Assembly (NCBI RefSeq): GCF_003755185.1
Contig: NZ_RKIC01000010.1
Span: forward strand, 496,001-560,000
Source of the DNA: Frigoribacterium sp. PhB24
Lineage (GTDB): Bacteria > Actinomycetota > Actinomycetes > Actinomycetales > Microbacteriaceae
Direction: 5' to 3'
Length of the DNA: 64,000 nt
Notes under the pieces: generated by a model
Seen by the model: the letters and a program-made list of their open reading frames with translations, nothing else
Databases searched by the model: none
Told to the model about the DNA's origin: nothing
Program-made: the position numbers and the translations under genes
Part shown: piece after piece, positions 18,932 to 28,033 of the stretch
How positions within the stretch are numbered: position 1 is the first letter of the stretch
Layout of the letters: every line of letters begins with the position of its first letter

Positions 18932-19365
18932 CGGCCCGCAGCAGCGAGTCGGTCGTCGCCGAGACCGACTGGGACGCGCTCCGTGAGGCCGCCCGCGACG
19001 CCATGCGCAAGGCGTACGTGCCGTACTCGAGGTTCCCGGTGGGGGCAGCCGCCCTCACCGACGACGGCCGGGTGGTCTCGGGGTGCAACGTCGAGAACGC
19101 CTCGTACGGCATCACCCTCTGCGCCGAGTGTTCGCTCGTGTCCGACCTCGTGATGACGGGCGGCGGACGGCTGGTCGCGTTCGCCTGCGTCGACGGCAAC
19201 GGCGGGGTCCTCATGCCGTGCGGTCGCTGCCGGCAGCTGCTCTACGAACACTCCGACGAGGCCATGGTGCTCGACACCGTCTCGGGCTTCAAGACCATCG
19301 ACGAGGTGATCCCCGACGCGTTCGGGCCGCGCCAACTCGAGCAGTACCGGGCCTCGCAGAGCTGA
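18928..19365 (+). CDS. cdd: Cytidine deaminase
   Basis: Deaminates cytidine and deoxycytidine to uridine and deoxyuridine in pyrimidine salvage. The 145-residue length is typical of the tetrameric bacterial form. The zinc site is visible: Cys65-Ala-Glu67 (the glutamate is the proton shuttle) and Cys98 and Cys101 in MPCGRCRQLL. The substrate-binding VPYSRFPVGAAAL and NVENASYG segments are intact. The GTG start overlaps the permease stop by four bases. An 80-base gap follows before deoA. Confidence 0.95.
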   Translation: MTARSSESVVAETDWDALREAARDAMRKAYVPYSRFPVGAAALTDDGRVVSGCNVENASYGITLCAECSLVSDLVMTGGGRLVAFACVDGNGGVLMPCGRCRQLLYEHSDEAMVLDTVSGFKTIDEVIPDAFGPRQLEQYRASQS

Positions 19366-19445
19366 CCCGCGCCTCCTCGTCCGTCCCGATCGCGACGTCC
19401 GCGTCGCCGCACCACACCCACCGCACCACCGCTAGGAGCCCCACC

Positions 19446-20741
19446 GTGACCCAGAACGCCGTCGAACCGTTCGACACCGTCGACCTCATCCGCGTCAAAC
19501 GGGGCGGCGACGCCCTCAGCACCGAGCAGATCGACTGGTTGATCGACGCGTACACGCGCGGCTACGTCGCGGACGAGCAGATGTCGGCGTTGACCATGGC
19601 CATCTTCCTCAACGGCATGGAGCGTCGCGAGATCCGTGACATGACCATGGCCATGATCCGGTCGGGCGAGACGATGGACTTCGCCGGACTCGGCAAGACG
19701 ACCGTCGACAAGCACTCCACCGGCGGTGTCGGCGACAAGATCACCCTGCCGCTGGCCCCTCTGGTCGCGTCGTTCGGCGTCGCGGTGCCCCAGCTCTCGG
19801 GTCGGGGCCTCGGCCACACCGGGGGCACGCTCGACAAGCTCGAGTCGATCCCGGGCTGGCAGGCGTCCATCTCGAACGAGCGCATGCGCGAGATCATGGC
19901 CGACAGCGGTGCCGTGGTCTGCGCCGCCGGTTCGGGCCTGGCCCCGGCTGACGGCAAGCTCTACGCGCTCCGCGACATCACGGGCACCGTCGAGGCCATC
20001 CCGTTGATCGCGTCGTCGATCATGAGCAAGAAGATCGCCGAGGGGACCGCGGCGTTGGTCCTCGACGTCAAGTTCGGTTCGGGCGCGTTCATCCAGGACA
20101 TCGAGAGGTCGCGCGAGCTGGCTCGCACCATGGTCGACCTCGGCACCGACGCCGGCGTCGCGACCACGGCTCTGCTCACCGACATGAACGTGCCGCTCGG
20201 CCTGACCATCGGCAACGCCCTCGAGGTGCGCGAGTCGGTCGAGACCCTCGCCGGAGGGGGGCCGGCCGACATCCGCGAGCTCACCGTCGCCCTCGCCCGC
20301 GAGATGCTGACCCTGGCGGGTCGGCCCGATGCCGACGTCGAGGCCGCCCTCGACGACGGCCGCGCGATGGACGCCTGGAAGCGCATGATCCGAGCCCAGG
20401 GCGGCGACCCCGACGCCGCGCTGCCGACCGCCCGCGAGACGCACGTCGTCACCGCCGGCGGCACGGGCTACCTGACCGAGCAGCACGCGCTGCCCTTCGG
20501 CATCGGCGCCTGGCGCCTCGGCGCCGGTCGCGCCCGCAAGCAGGACCCCGTCCAGGCCGCCGCCGGCATCGAGCTGCACGCGAAGCCGGGTGACCGGGTG
20601 ACCCAGGGGCAACCCCTGTTCACGCTGCACACCGACGAGCCCGGCCGGTTCGAGCGGGCGCTGGAGGCCGTCGAGGGCGCCTGGACGATCGGCGACGAGG
20701 CCCCGGCGGCACGCACCATCGTCGCGGAGCGGATCGGCTGA
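19446..20741 (+). CDS. deoA: Thymidine / pyrimidine-nucleoside phosphorylase
   Basis: Splits thymidine (and perhaps uridine) with phosphate into base and (deoxy)ribose 1-phosphate. The 431-residue protein has the phosphate-binding KHSTGGVGDKITLP signature, the SGRGLGHTGGTLDKLES block that holds substrate-contact residues, and the LVLDVKFGSGAF block. The C-terminal domain after about residue 345 carries the biotinyl-like fold ending in the PAARTIVAERIG tail. The GTG start follows AGGAG with six bases of spacing; the frame upstream is in another gene. The name depends on substrate range: it could be the pyrimidine-nucleoside phosphorylase Pdp. Confidence 0.92.
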   Translation: MTQNAVEPFDTVDLIRVKRGGDALSTEQIDWLIDAYTRGYVADEQMSALTMAIFLNGMERREIRDMTMAMIRSGETMDFAGLGKTTVDKHSTGGVGDKITLPLAPLVASFGVAVPQLSGRGLGHTGGTLDKLESIPGWQASISNERMREIMADSGAVVCAAGSGLAPADGKLYALRDITGTVEAIPLIASSIMSKKIAEGTAALVLDVKFGSGAFIQDIERSRELARTMVDLGTDAGVATTALLTDMNVPLGLTIGNALEVRESVETLAGGGPADIRELTVALAREMLTLAGRPDADVEAALDDGRAMDAWKRMIRAQGGDPDAALPTARETHVVTAGGTGYLTEQHALPFGIGAWRLGAGRARKQDPVQAAAGIELHAKPGDRVTQGQPLFTLHTDEPGRFERALEAVEGAWTIGDEAPAARTIVAERIG

Positions 20742-20767
20742 CCGGGTCCCGCCCGACGAACGTCCGT

Positions 20768-20804
20768 CCGGCGCCGCGCTTCCGTTCAGGAGGCGCGGTG
20801 CCGG
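20768..20804 (+). terminator. Hairpin terminator after deoA
   Basis: A 12-base-pair stem (CCGGCGCCGCGC against GCGCGGTGCCGG, one G-U pair) with a 13-base loop lies 26 bases after the deoA stop. It separates the transporter/cdd/deoA unit from the add unit, which has its own promoter. Confidence 0.6.
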
Positions 20805-20865
20805 TTCTCGTGACGGGCCCACCTCTCTCGTGGCGCGCGTCCAGAGTCGTCACCCGGACCGCTAG

Positions 20866-20871
20866 TAGATT
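20866..20871 (+). promoter_or_regulatory. Leaderless-type -10 box of add (TAGATT)
   Basis: TAGATT, then six bases, then the ATG of adenosine deaminase. Spacing matches transcription starting on the start codon. A GAGGG lies within those six bases, too close to serve as a ribosome site. Confidence 0.5.
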
Positions 20872-20877
20872 GAGGGC

Positions 20878-21999
20878 ATGAGCGCTCCCGACAAGGACTA
20901 CCGGCTGCCGAACGGGGGCCCGCGCTTCGCGGCGCTGCCGAAGGTCTCGCTGCACGACCACCTCGACGGTGGCCTGCGACCCGAGACCGTCGTCGAGTTG
21001 GCGATCGAGGCCGGGGTCGACCTCCCCGCCACCGAGCCCGAGGCGCTCCGTCGCTGGTTCGTCGAGAACGCCGACTCGGGCAACCTCGTCGACTACCTCG
21101 CGACCTTCGACCTGACGGTCGCGGTCATGCAGACCGCCGACCACTTGACCCGCGTCGCCCACGAGTTCGTCCTCGACCTGGCCGCCGACGGCGTCGTCCA
21201 TGCCGAGGTGCGCTGGGCACCCGAGCAGCACCAGCGACTCGGACTCACGTTGGACGAGGCGGTCGAGGCGGTGCAGTCCGGCTTCGCGTCGGCCGTTCGG
21301 TCGCTCGCCGCCGACGGGTACGAGATCTCGGTCGGGCAGATCCTCAGCGCGCTGCGCCAGGGCGAACGATCGCTCGAGATCGCGCAGCTCGCCGTCCGGC
21401 ACCGAGAGAACGGCGTGCTCGCGTTCGACATCGCCGGGCCCGAGGCGGGGTACCCGGCCGCCGATCACAGGGTCGCCTTCGACCTGTTGGCCCGCGAGTT
21501 CATGCCCGTCACGGTGCACGCGGGCGAGGCGGACGGCCTCGACAGCATCCGTGGTGCGTTGATCGACGGGCGGGCCCTCCGCCTCGGCCACGGCGTGCGC
21601 ATCGCAGAGGACATCCGCGTCGTCGCCAGCAAGGGCTCGACCTCCACGGTCGAGATCGGGCCGATCGCCTCATGGGTGCGTGACCGCGAGATCCCTCTCG
21701 AGTTGTCGCCGCAGTCGAACCTGCAGACCGGCGCCGTCGCCGCCTGGGGCCGAGACCTCGACGACCACCCCTTCGACCTCCTGTACCAACTCGGGTACAG
21801 CGTGACGGTCAACACCGACAACCGTCTGATGAGCGACACGAGCCTCTGCAAAGAGCTCGCCCTGCTCGGCCAGGCCTTCGACTACGACCTCGACGACCAC
21901 GAGACGTTCCAGCTCAACGCCGCCGCGTCGTGCTTCCTGCCGCTCGAGGATCGCGAGGCGTTGGCCGATCGCATCACCGCCGGCTTCGAGGGGGTCTGA
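20878..21999 (+). CDS. add: Adenosine deaminase
   Basis: Converts (deoxy)adenosine to (deoxy)inosine, feeding purine nucleoside phosphorylase. The 373-residue TIM-barrel protein has the zinc-binding His26-x-His28 in SLHDHLDGG, the HAGE block with the catalytic glutamate, LGHGVRI, LSPQSNLQT, and VNTDNRLMS, where the metal-binding aspartate lies. This last block reads TDN rather than TDD, which is common in actinobacterial members. No signal peptide is present. It is followed two bases later by the PTS IIA gene, so the three genes to 22750 form one unit. It starts 6 bases after a -10 box. Confidence 0.92.
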   Translation: MSAPDKDYRLPNGGPRFAALPKVSLHDHLDGGLRPETVVELAIEAGVDLPATEPEALRRWFVENADSGNLVDYLATFDLTVAVMQTADHLTRVAHEFVLDLAADGVVHAEVRWAPEQHQRLGLTLDEAVEAVQSGFASAVRSLAADGYEISVGQILSALRQGERSLEIAQLAVRHRENGVLAFDIAGPEAGYPAADHRVAFDLLAREFMPVTVHAGEADGLDSIRGALIDGRALRLGHGVRIAEDIRVVASKGSTSTVEIGPIASWVRDREIPLELSPQSNLQTGAVAAWGRDLDDHPFDLLYQLGYSVTVNTDNRLMSDTSLCKELALLGQAFDYDLDDHETFQLNAAASCFLPLEDREALADRITAGFEGV

Positions 22000-22001
22000 G
22001 C

Positions 22002-22448
22002 ATGGCGCTTCCCCCGCTGCCCGACGAGGCGGTCGTCATCGGAGCCCGGGTCGCCGACTGGCGCGAGGCCGTGCGACTCGCCGGTCACGCGCTGGTGGAC
22101 TCCGGTGTGGCCCGCGAGGGCTACGGCGACGAGATGGTGCGCATGATCGACGAGCACGGCCCCTACGTGGTCATCGCGCCCGGCCTCGTGCTCGCCCATG
22201 CCCGCCCGGGTGACGACGTCGTCCGCGACGGCCTGGCCGTGGTCACGTTGGCCGAGCCGGTGCCGTTCGGACACCCGCACAACGATCCCGTCAGCGTGGT
22301 CCTCGGTCTCGCCATCGTCACGGTCGGCGGCCACCTCGAGTCGATCGCCGACCTCGCCAACGTGTTCAACGAGGCCTCCGTCATCCCCGCCCTCGCGGCC
22401 GCCACCTCGGTCGACGAGGTGCGTCGGTTGATGGGCGTCTCCGCCTGA
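22002..22448 (+). CDS. PTS sugar transporter IIA component (ascorbate/fructose-mannitol type)
   Basis: A 148-residue IIA protein that takes phosphate from HPr. The active-site histidine is probably His66 in PGLVLAHARPG, and the upstream DEHGPYVVIAP and downstream FGHPHNDPVSVVLGLA segments resemble UlaC-like IIA proteins. It begins two bases after the add stop and precedes the IIB gene by 29 bases. No IIC membrane subunit is encoded in the window, so it either serves a distant IIC or has a regulatory role. The name of the substrate is therefore open. Confidence 0.85.
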   Translation: MALPPLPDEAVVIGARVADWREAVRLAGHALVDSGVAREGYGDEMVRMIDEHGPYVVIAPGLVLAHARPGDDVVRDGLAVVTLAEPVPFGHPHNDPVSVVLGLAIVTVGGHLESIADLANVFNEASVIPALAAATSVDEVRRLMGVSA

Positions 22449-22477
22449 CCATCCCTCGACAGATCGAGACAGCCCCC

Positions 22478-22750
22478 ATGAAGATCGTCACCATCTGCGG
22501 CGCCGGCATCGGCAGCAGCGGAATCCTCAAGGTCAACGCCGAGCGGGTGCTGGCCAGGCTCGACATCGAGGCCGACGTGGTCGCGGCCGACATCGGCTCG
22601 ATCGCCTCGGTCGGCGACGACGCGCAGGTCATCCTGACGTCGGCCGAGTTCGTCGAGGCGATCGGCTCGACGTTCGCCGACGTCATCGTCATCCAGAACC
22701 ACTTCGACCAGGCCGAGCTCACCGAGAAGCTGCAGAAGTCGCTCGGCTGA
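22478..22750 (+). CDS. PTS sugar transporter IIB component (ascorbate/lactose type)
   Basis: A 90-residue IIB protein with a phosphate-accepting Cys7 in the loop TICGAGIGSSG, typical of the UlaB/lactose-cellobiose IIB fold, followed by alternating beta and helix segments (VVAADIGSIAS, DVIVIQNHFD). Length matches the family. It receives phosphate from the IIA encoded just upstream and would normally pass it to a sugar held by IIC. That partner is absent; the gene is followed by a strong hairpin. The pairing with adenosine deaminase suggests a link to nucleoside or pentose use, but this is inference. Confidence 0.85.
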   Translation: MKIVTICGAGIGSSGILKVNAERVLARLDIEADVVAADIGSIASVGDDAQVILTSAEFVEAIGSTFADVIVIQNHFDQAELTEKLQKSLG

Positions 22751-22796
22751 GCGCGGGGCCTGCCCGCGAGGCGCAGGCGGTGCCCTCGGTACGCGA

Positions 22797-22833
22797 GAGG
22801 CCCCGGAGGAGCTGGTCGCGCCTCCGGGGCCTC
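22797..22833. terminator. Bidirectional hairpin terminator between PTS IIB and the phosphosugar mutase gene
   Basis: A perfect 13-base-pair stem (GAGGCCCCGGAGG and its complement) with an 11-base loop lies between the convergent genes, 46 bases from each. Confidence 0.8.
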
Positions 22834-22879
22834 CGTCGTCGTCGAGGCGGTCACCCGCCCGGCGCGGTCCGGCCGCTGC

Positions 22880-24595
22880 TCAGGCCAGCAGGGCGCGCAT
22901 GCCTGCGTCGAGGTCGGCCACGGCCGCCTCGGCAGCGGTCCGACGGGCGACGGCGTCGCCCTCGGTGCTGGACGCGTCGATGTAGACCTTGAGCTTCGGC
23001 TCGGTGCCGCTCGGGCGGACGATGACCCGAGAGCCGTCGGTCAGCCAGTAGCGCAGCACGTCTCCCGCCGGGAACGACCCGAACCCGTCCCGGAAATCGT
23101 CGATCCGGTCGACGCGGTGTGAGCCGATGGTCGAGGGCGGGCGCTGCCGAAGGCGGGTCGTGAGGGCCGTGATCGTGGCGAGGTCGTCGACCCTGATCGA
23201 GATCTGCGACGAGGCGTAGGCCCCGAACCGCTCGTCGAAGGCGACGAGGTGCTCGGCCAGGCTCGAGCCGGCGGTGTGCAGCTCGGTCGCGAGGGCGAGC
23301 AGGTCGACCGCGGCCGAGATGCCGTCCTTGTCACGCACGACGTCGGGGTCGACGAGGTAGCCGAGCGCCTCCTCGTAGCCGTAAAGCAGCCCACCGACGC
23401 GGGAGACCCACTTGAATCCGGTCAGGGTGTCGACGTAGTCCAACCCGTGCACCCGCGCGATCTCGCGCAGGGCGGGGGAGGAGACGATGCTCGCGGCGAG
23501 GGTGCCGTCTCGGTCGTCCCGACGCGCGCGCTCGGCGGCACGCCAGCCGAGCAGCGAGCCGACCTCGTTGCCGCTGAGGCGACGCCAGCCGCCGTCGACG
23601 GGGATCGCGACCGCGAGCCGGTCGGCGTCGGGGTCGTTGGCGATGACCAGGTCGGCCCCGACGCGGTCGGCCGTGGCGTACGAGAGGTCCATGGCGCCGG
23701 GCTCTTCGGGGTTGGGGAAGGCCACGGTCGGGAACGCCGGGTCGGGTGCGCTCTGCTCGCTGACCGGGATCGGTTCGGCGAAGCCCGCCGTGGCGAAGAC
23801 GCGGCGGGCGACCTCCCACCCGACGCCGTGCATGGCGGTGTAGACGACGCGGGGCTGGCGACCCGTGGCCGCCGTGCCGGCCACGGCGGCGGTGCGACGG
23901 ACGTACTCCAGGACGAGGTCGTCGCCGGCCTCGCGGTAGTCGTCGGAGCGCGGTAGATCGGTGACGGGGGACTGCGCCGCATTCTCGATCTCGGCCGCGA
24001 TCTCTCCGTCGACGGGTGACACGATCTGCGACCCGGCGTCGACGCCGCCGAGGTAGACCTTGTAGCCGTTGTCCTGCGGCGGGTTGTGGCTCGCGGTGAC
24101 CATGACGCCGGCGCTGACGTCGAGCTGACGCACGGCGAAGGCCAGCACCGGGGTCGGCAGGGCGCGGGGCAGGATCGTCGCGGCGACGCCGGCCGCCGCC
24201 ATGATCTCGGCGGTGTCACGTGCGAAGACGTCGGAGTTCTTGCGCCCGTCGTAGCCGATGACGATCGAGGGGTGGGCTTCGCGGCCCCGCAAGAACGCCG
24301 CGAAGCCGGCCGCGGCCTGCGCCACGAGCACGCGGTTCATGCGGTTCGACCCCGAGCCCAGGGCGCCGCGCAGGCCGGCGGTGCCGAACTGCAGGCGACC
24401 GGCGAACCGGTCGGTGAGTTCATCCAGGGCGTCGGAGTCGTCGGCCCCGGCCCGGGTCAGCAGGCGGTCGAGCTCGTCGCGCGTCTCGTCGTCGGGGTCC
24501 TGGTCGCGCCAGGCCGTGGCCGTCGCGAGGAGCCGTTCGAGGTCCGCCGGTGCCGAGGCGCCGGCGGTGCCGGCCCCCGTCACGTCGTCGCTCAC
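22880..24595 (-). CDS. Phospho-sugar mutase (phosphomannomutase/phosphopentomutase-like)
   Basis: A 571-residue alpha-D-phosphohexomutase family enzyme. The catalytic serine is Ser169 in VTASHNPPQDNGYKVY; the metal-binding loop is DPDADR; the sugar-specificity loop is near GYEEALGYL; and the phosphate-binding RPSGTEPKLKVY lies near the C-terminus. The GTG start overlaps the purine nucleoside phosphorylase stop by four bases. That coupling suggests it may convert the ribose 1-phosphate released by that enzyme to ribose 5-phosphate, as PMM/PGM-type phosphopentomutases do; it could instead supply mannose 1-phosphate to ManC. The family is firm, the substrate is not. Confidence 0.85.
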   Translation of the reverse strand: MSDDVTGAGTAGASAPADLERLLATATAWRDQDPDDETRDELDRLLTRAGADDSDALDELTDRFAGRLQFGTAGLRGALGSGSNRMNRVLVAQAAAGFAAFLRGREAHPSIVIGYDGRKNSDVFARDTAEIMAAAGVAATILPRALPTPVLAFAVRQLDVSAGVMVTASHNPPQDNGYKVYLGGVDAGSQIVSPVDGEIAAEIENAAQSPVTDLPRSDDYREAGDDLVLEYVRRTAAVAGTAATGRQPRVVYTAMHGVGWEVARRVFATAGFAEPIPVSEQSAPDPAFPTVAFPNPEEPGAMDLSYATADRVGADLVIANDPDADRLAVAIPVDGGWRRLSGNEVGSLLGWRAAERARRDDRDGTLAASIVSSPALREIARVHGLDYVDTLTGFKWVSRVGGLLYGYEEALGYLVDPDVVRDKDGISAAVDLLALATELHTAGSSLAEHLVAFDERFGAYASSQISIRVDDLATITALTTRLRQRPPSTIGSHRVDRIDDFRDGFGSFPAGDVLRYWLTDGSRVIVRPSGTEPKLKVYIDASSTEGDAVARRTAAEAAVADLDAGMRALLA

Positions 24596-25425
24596 AGCGC
24601 CGCCACGATGCGAGCGAGCAGGTCGCTGATCTTCGCCTCGGCGTCGCGCCCGGCCTCGAGCACCTCGGCGTGGCTGAGCGGGGTCTTCTGGATGCCCGCG
24701 GCGAGGTTCGTGATCAGGGACATGCCCAGCACCTCCATGCCGGACTGGCGGGCGGCGATGGCCTCGAGGGCCGTCGACATGCCGACGATGTGTCCGCCGA
24801 TCGCCTTGGCCATCTGCACCTCGGCGGGCGTCTCGTAGTGGGGCCCGCGGAACTGGGTGTACACGCCCTCGTCGAGGGACGGGTCGATGCCGCGCGCGAG
24901 GTCGCGCAGGCGAGCCGAGTAGAGGTCGGTCAGGTCGATGAACGTGGCGCCCTCGAGCGGCGAGTCCGCCGTGAGGTTGATGTGGTCGCTGATCAAGACG
25001 GGTGTGCCGGGTTTCCAGGTCTCCCTGATGCCGCCGGCACCGTTCGTCAGGATCATCGTGGTGGCACCCGTCGCGGCGGCCGTGCGGACGCCGTGCACGA
25101 CCCGGCGCACGCCGTGGCCCTCGTAGTAGTGCGTGCGGGCACCCATGACCAGGGCGTGCTTGCCCGAGGGCAGGGCGATGCTCCGGATCGAGCTCGTGTG
25201 GCCGACGACGGCCGACGCCGCGAAACCGGTGATCTCGGTCGCCGGGACCTCGGCGACGGTCTCGCCGATCAGGTCGGCGGCCTTGGCCCAGCCGCTGCCC
25301 AGGGTCAGGGCGATGTCGTGCCGGGCGACGCCGGTCTTCTCGGCGATCTCGGCGGCGGCGGTGCGGGCGACCTCGAAGGGGTCGGCCGCGCGGTCGTCGA
25401 GCGGGTGCGTGGTGGTCTCAGACAT
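24592..25425 (-). CDS. punA: Purine-nucleoside phosphorylase
   Basis: Phosphorolyses inosine and guanosine to free base and ribose 1-phosphate. The 277-residue protein is the trimeric class. It shows the phosphate-binding LTLGSGWAKAADLIG, GARTHYYEGHG, the ILTNGAGGI block and the base-binding QFRGPHYETPAEVQM; the asparagine expected for guanine/hypoxanthine recognition lies near SLITNLAAGI. I chose the ATG at 25425, which has a TAGAGT -10 box seven bases upstream; the frame is open for 46 codons more but that extension is low complexity. It is followed directly by the mutase gene. Confidence 0.92.
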   Translation of the reverse strand: MSETTTHPLDDRAADPFEVARTAAAEIAEKTGVARHDIALTLGSGWAKAADLIGETVAEVPATEITGFAASAVVGHTSSIRSIALPSGKHALVMGARTHYYEGHGVRRVVHGVRTAAATGATTMILTNGAGGIRETWKPGTPVLISDHINLTADSPLEGATFIDLTDLYSARLRDLARGIDPSLDEGVYTQFRGPHYETPAEVQMAKAIGGHIVGMSTALEAIAARQSGMEVLGMSLITNLAAGIQKTPLSHAEVLEAGRDAEAKISDLLARIVAAL

Positions 25426-25432
25426 GGCGTCC

Positions 25433-25438
25433 ACTCTA
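25433..25438 (-). promoter_or_regulatory. Leaderless-type -10 box of punA (TAGAGT)
   Basis: TAGAGT, seven bases, then the ATG. No ribosome site precedes the start, consistent with leaderless transcription. Confidence 0.5.
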
Positions 25439-25486
25439 TGGTCTGCCGACCCGCCACCCCGGTTGCGCCGGGGCCCGGCGCGCGGG

Positions 25487-27244
25487 TCAGCCGATGCTGA
25501 GCAGGACGTGACCCGACGACACGGTCTCGCCGACGACGGCCGCGATGCCCGAGACGATGCCGTCACGGTGGGCCGCGACGGGTTGTTCCATCTTCATGGC
25601 CTCGAGCACGAGCACCAGGTCGCCCTTGACGACCTGCTGGCCGGCCTCGACGGCGAGTTTGACGACGGTCGCCTGCATCGGCGCCTTGACCTCGGCGCCG
25701 GTCGCGGTCACGACCGACGACCGGGAGGCGCCGCGGCGCTTCGGGGCGATCGCAGGAGGCGCGGTGCGCGACCCGAGACCGGCCGGCAGCGAGACCTCGA
25801 GTCGCTTCCCTCCCACCTCGACCACGACGGTGTCGCGTTCGTCGGCCGGGCGGGGGGCCTCGGCCTCGCCGCTCCACGCGGGGATGGTGTTGTCGAACTC
25901 GGTCTCGATCCAGCGGGTGTAGATCGAGAACGGCTCGCCGCCGTCCGGTGCGAAAGCCGGGTCGTCGACGATAGCGCGGTGGAAGGGCAGCACGGTCGGC
26001 AGACCGGCGACCTCGAACTCGGCGAGGGCGCGGCGTGAGCGCTCGAGGGCGTCCTCGCGCGACGAGCCCGTCACGATCAGCTTGGCGAGCAGGGAGTCGA
26101 ACGACCCACTGATCTCGTCGCCGGCCTGGACGCCGCTGTCGACGCGGACACCGGGACCACCTGGGGCCTTGAAGACGTGGATCGGCCCGGGGGCGGGCAT
26201 GAAACCGCGACCGGCGTCCTCGCCGTTGATGCGGAACTCGAACGAGTGGCCGCGGGCCTCGGGGTCGTCGTACTCGAGCACGCCGCCCTCGGCGAGGCGG
26301 AACTGCTCGCGCACGAGGTCGATGCCGGTGACCTCCTCGGAGACGGGGTGCTCGACCTGGAGGCGGGTGTTGACCTCGAGGAACGACACCGTGCCGTCCT
26401 TGCCGATCAGGAACTCGCAGGTGCCCGCGCCGACGTAGCCGACCTCGCGGAGGATGGCCTTGGACGACTCGTAGAGCGCGGTGGTCTGCGCCTCCGTCAG
26501 GAACGGGGCGGGCGCCTCCTCGACGAGCTTCTGGTGACGGCGTTGCAGCGAGCAGTCGCGCGTCGACACGACGACGACGTTGCCGTGCGCGTCGGCGAGA
26601 CACTGCGTCTCGACGTGGCGGGGCTGGTCGAGGTACTTCTCGACGAAGCACTCGCCGCGGCCGAAGGCTGCGACGGCCTCGCGGACGGCCGAATCGAACA
26701 TCTCGGGCACCTCGTCGCGGGTGCGGGCGACCTTGAGGCCGCGTCCGCCGCCGCCGAAGGCCGCTTTGATGGCGACGGGCAGGCCGTGCTGGTCGACGAA
26801 GTCGAGCACCTCGTCGGCACCCGAGACGGGGTTGAGGGTGCCGGGTGCGAGCGGTGCGCCGACGCGCTCGGCGATGTGCCGGGCGCTGACCTTGTCGCCG
26901 AGCTGCTCGATCGCCTCGGGGGAGGGGCCGATCCAGACGAGCCCCGCGGCGGTCACGGCGCGGGCGAAATCGGCGTTCTCGGCGAGGAACCCGTAGCCGG
27001 GGTGCACGGCGTCGGCCCCCGAGCGGCGGGCGACCGAGAGGATCTTGTCGATGACGAGGTAGGTCTCGGCGCTCGTGGTCCCGCCCAGGGCGTAGGCCTC
27101 GTCGGCGAGGCGGGCGTGCTGGGCGTCGCGGTCCTGGTCGGCGTAGACCGCCACCGAGCCGATTCCGGCGTCACGCGCGGCCCGGATCACGCGGACGGCG
27201 ATCTCTCCACGGTTGGCGATGAGGACCTTGCTGATACGCGGCAT
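25487..27244 (-). CDS. accA3: Acyl-CoA carboxylase alpha subunit (biotin carboxylase + BCCP)
   Basis: Carboxylates biotin with bicarbonate and ATP, then carries it to the carboxyltransferase for malonyl- or methylmalonyl-CoA synthesis. The 585-residue protein has an N-terminal biotin carboxylase domain opening [14 protein letters not shown], an ATP-grasp part with GGGGRGLK, and [15 protein letters not shown]; a BCCP domain occupies roughly the last 75 residues with the biotinylated lysine near residue 551 in [10 protein letters not shown]. The ATG at 27244 lies 8 bases after a TAGGGT box; the frame is open for 127 codons upstream but is an overlap with maf. Its AccD, AccE and BirA partners are at 32.7-35.5 kb. 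Confidence 0.94.
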   Translation of the reverse strand: MPRISKVLIANRGEIAVRVIRAARDAGIGSVAVYADQDRDAQHARLADEAYALGGTTSAETYLVIDKILSVARRSGADAVHPGYGFLAENADFARAVTAAGLVWIGPSPEAIEQLGDKVSARHIAERVGAPLAPGTLNPVSGADEVLDFVDQHGLPVAIKAAFGGGGRGLKVARTRDEVPEMFDSAVREAVAAFGRGECFVEKYLDQPRHVETQCLADAHGNVVVVSTRDCSLQRRHQKLVEEAPAPFLTEAQTTALYESSKAILREVGYVGAGTCEFLIGKDGTVSFLEVNTRLQVEHPVSEEVTGIDLVREQFRLAEGGVLEYDDPEARGHSFEFRINGEDAGRGFMPAPGPIHVFKAPGGPGVRVDSGVQAGDEISGSFDSLLAKLIVTGSSREDALERSRRALAEFEVAGLPTVLPFHRAIVDDPAFAPDGGEPFSIYTRWIETEFDNTIPAWSGEAEAPRPADERDTVVVEVGGKRLEVSLPAGLGSRTAPPAIAPKRRGASRSSVVTATGAEVKAPMQATVVKLAVEAGQQVVKGDLVLVLEAMKMEQPVAAHRDGIVSGIAAVVGETVSSGHVLLSIG

Positions 27245-27252
27245 AGTTCCCC

Positions 27253-27258
27253 ACCCTA
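27253..27258 (-). promoter_or_regulatory. Putative -10 box of accA3 (TAGGGT)
   Basis: TAGGGT with eight bases to the ATG, giving a transcript with a leader of one or two bases at most. A GGGG run lies between but is too close for ribosome binding. Confidence 0.4.
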
Positions 27259-27323
27259 TTGCGCGCCTCGCCACTGCCTTTGGCTGACGTGCACAAAAAG
27301 GACCTGGAGGTGCGAGGCGGAAC

Positions 27324-28013
27324 CTACAAAGCCCTCGCGGTCGGTGAGGTCCACAGTTCGTGCCACGGCACACCGAAGCCCCGCACGAGCGACCGCAGCA
27401 CGGGTACCGAGAGCCCCACGACGGCGCTCGGAGTGCCCTCGATGTGGGTGATGAACGCGGATGCCCGGCCGTCGATCGTGAAGGCGCCGGCGACCTCGAG
27501 CGGCTCGCCCGTCTCGACGTAGGCCGTGAGCTCGCGCGGGTCGAGGTCGTCGGCGAAGGTGAGGGACGCGCTCGCGACCCGGCCGGCGCCTCCTGACGGG
27601 TTCTCGGTCGTGGCGCGCCGAGCACCGCCGCGGTGGTCCACCAGCCAATGGCCCGACCAGAGGGTGCCGTGACCGATCTCGGCCATCCGGCGCCACCGGT
27701 CCAGCGCCAGCGCGGGCTCGTGCGGTTTGCCGTGCACCTCGCCGTCGAACTCGAATGCGCTGTCGCCGCCGAGCACCAATCCGTCGAGGGGGTGGCCGTC
27801 GACCAGGGTGTCGAGCACGGCCTCGGCCTTGAGGCGGGCGAGGTGCTGCACCGTCTCGGCCGCCGTGAGGTCGCGGCCGAGACGGTCCTCCTCGACCCGG
27901 ACCGCGGCCTCCTCGTCGACGCCGGGACTGATCAGCACCGGCTCGATGCCGGCGGCGCGCAGCAGGGCGAGTCGGGCGGGGGAGGTGCTGGCCAGGTAGA
28001 GCGGGACGGTCAT
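27324..28013 (-). CDS. maf: Maf-family nucleotide pyrophosphatase
   Basis: House-cleaning enzyme that hydrolyses non-canonical or excess nucleoside triphosphates to monophosphates. The 229-residue protein opens with the [21 protein letters not shown] Walker-like motif (split here as LASTSPAR), and contains [14 protein letters not shown] with the catalytic aspartate region and GKPHEPALA with the KP/R pair. The C-terminal [21 protein letters not shown] and VVGLSVPVL complete the fold. I chose the ATG at 28013. It is divergent from the methyltransferase gene with 26 bases between the starts, and is followed 79 bases later by accA3. Function in the cell is presumably nucleotide pool sanitation. 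Confidence 0.9.
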   Translation of the reverse strand: MTVPLYLASTSPARLALLRAAGIEPVLISPGVDEEAAVRVEEDRLGRDLTAAETVQHLARLKAEAVLDTLVDGHPLDGLVLGGDSAFEFDGEVHGKPHEPALALDRWRRMAEIGHGTLWSGHWLVDHRGGARRATTENPSGGAGRVASASLTFADDLDPRELTAYVETGEPLEVAGAFTIDGRASAFITHIEGTPSAVVGLSVPVLRSLVRGFGVPWHELWTSPTARAL

Positions 28014-28020
28014 GCCGCCC

Positions 28021-28033
28021 AGCCTGTCAGACT
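28021..28033. promoter_or_regulatory. Back-to-back -10-like boxes between maf and the methyltransferase gene
   Basis: Each start codon is preceded by a CAnnnT element: CAGGCT (28026-28021, leftwards, seven bases from the maf ATG) and CAGACT (28028-28033, rightwards, six bases from the other ATG). They are a near fit to TAnnnT, so the assignment is tentative. Confidence 0.3.

Noticed and set aside
25426-25566. Upstream extension of punA by 47 codons
   Set aside because: It is low-complexity, overlaps accA3, and the -10 box directly precedes the ATG chosen.
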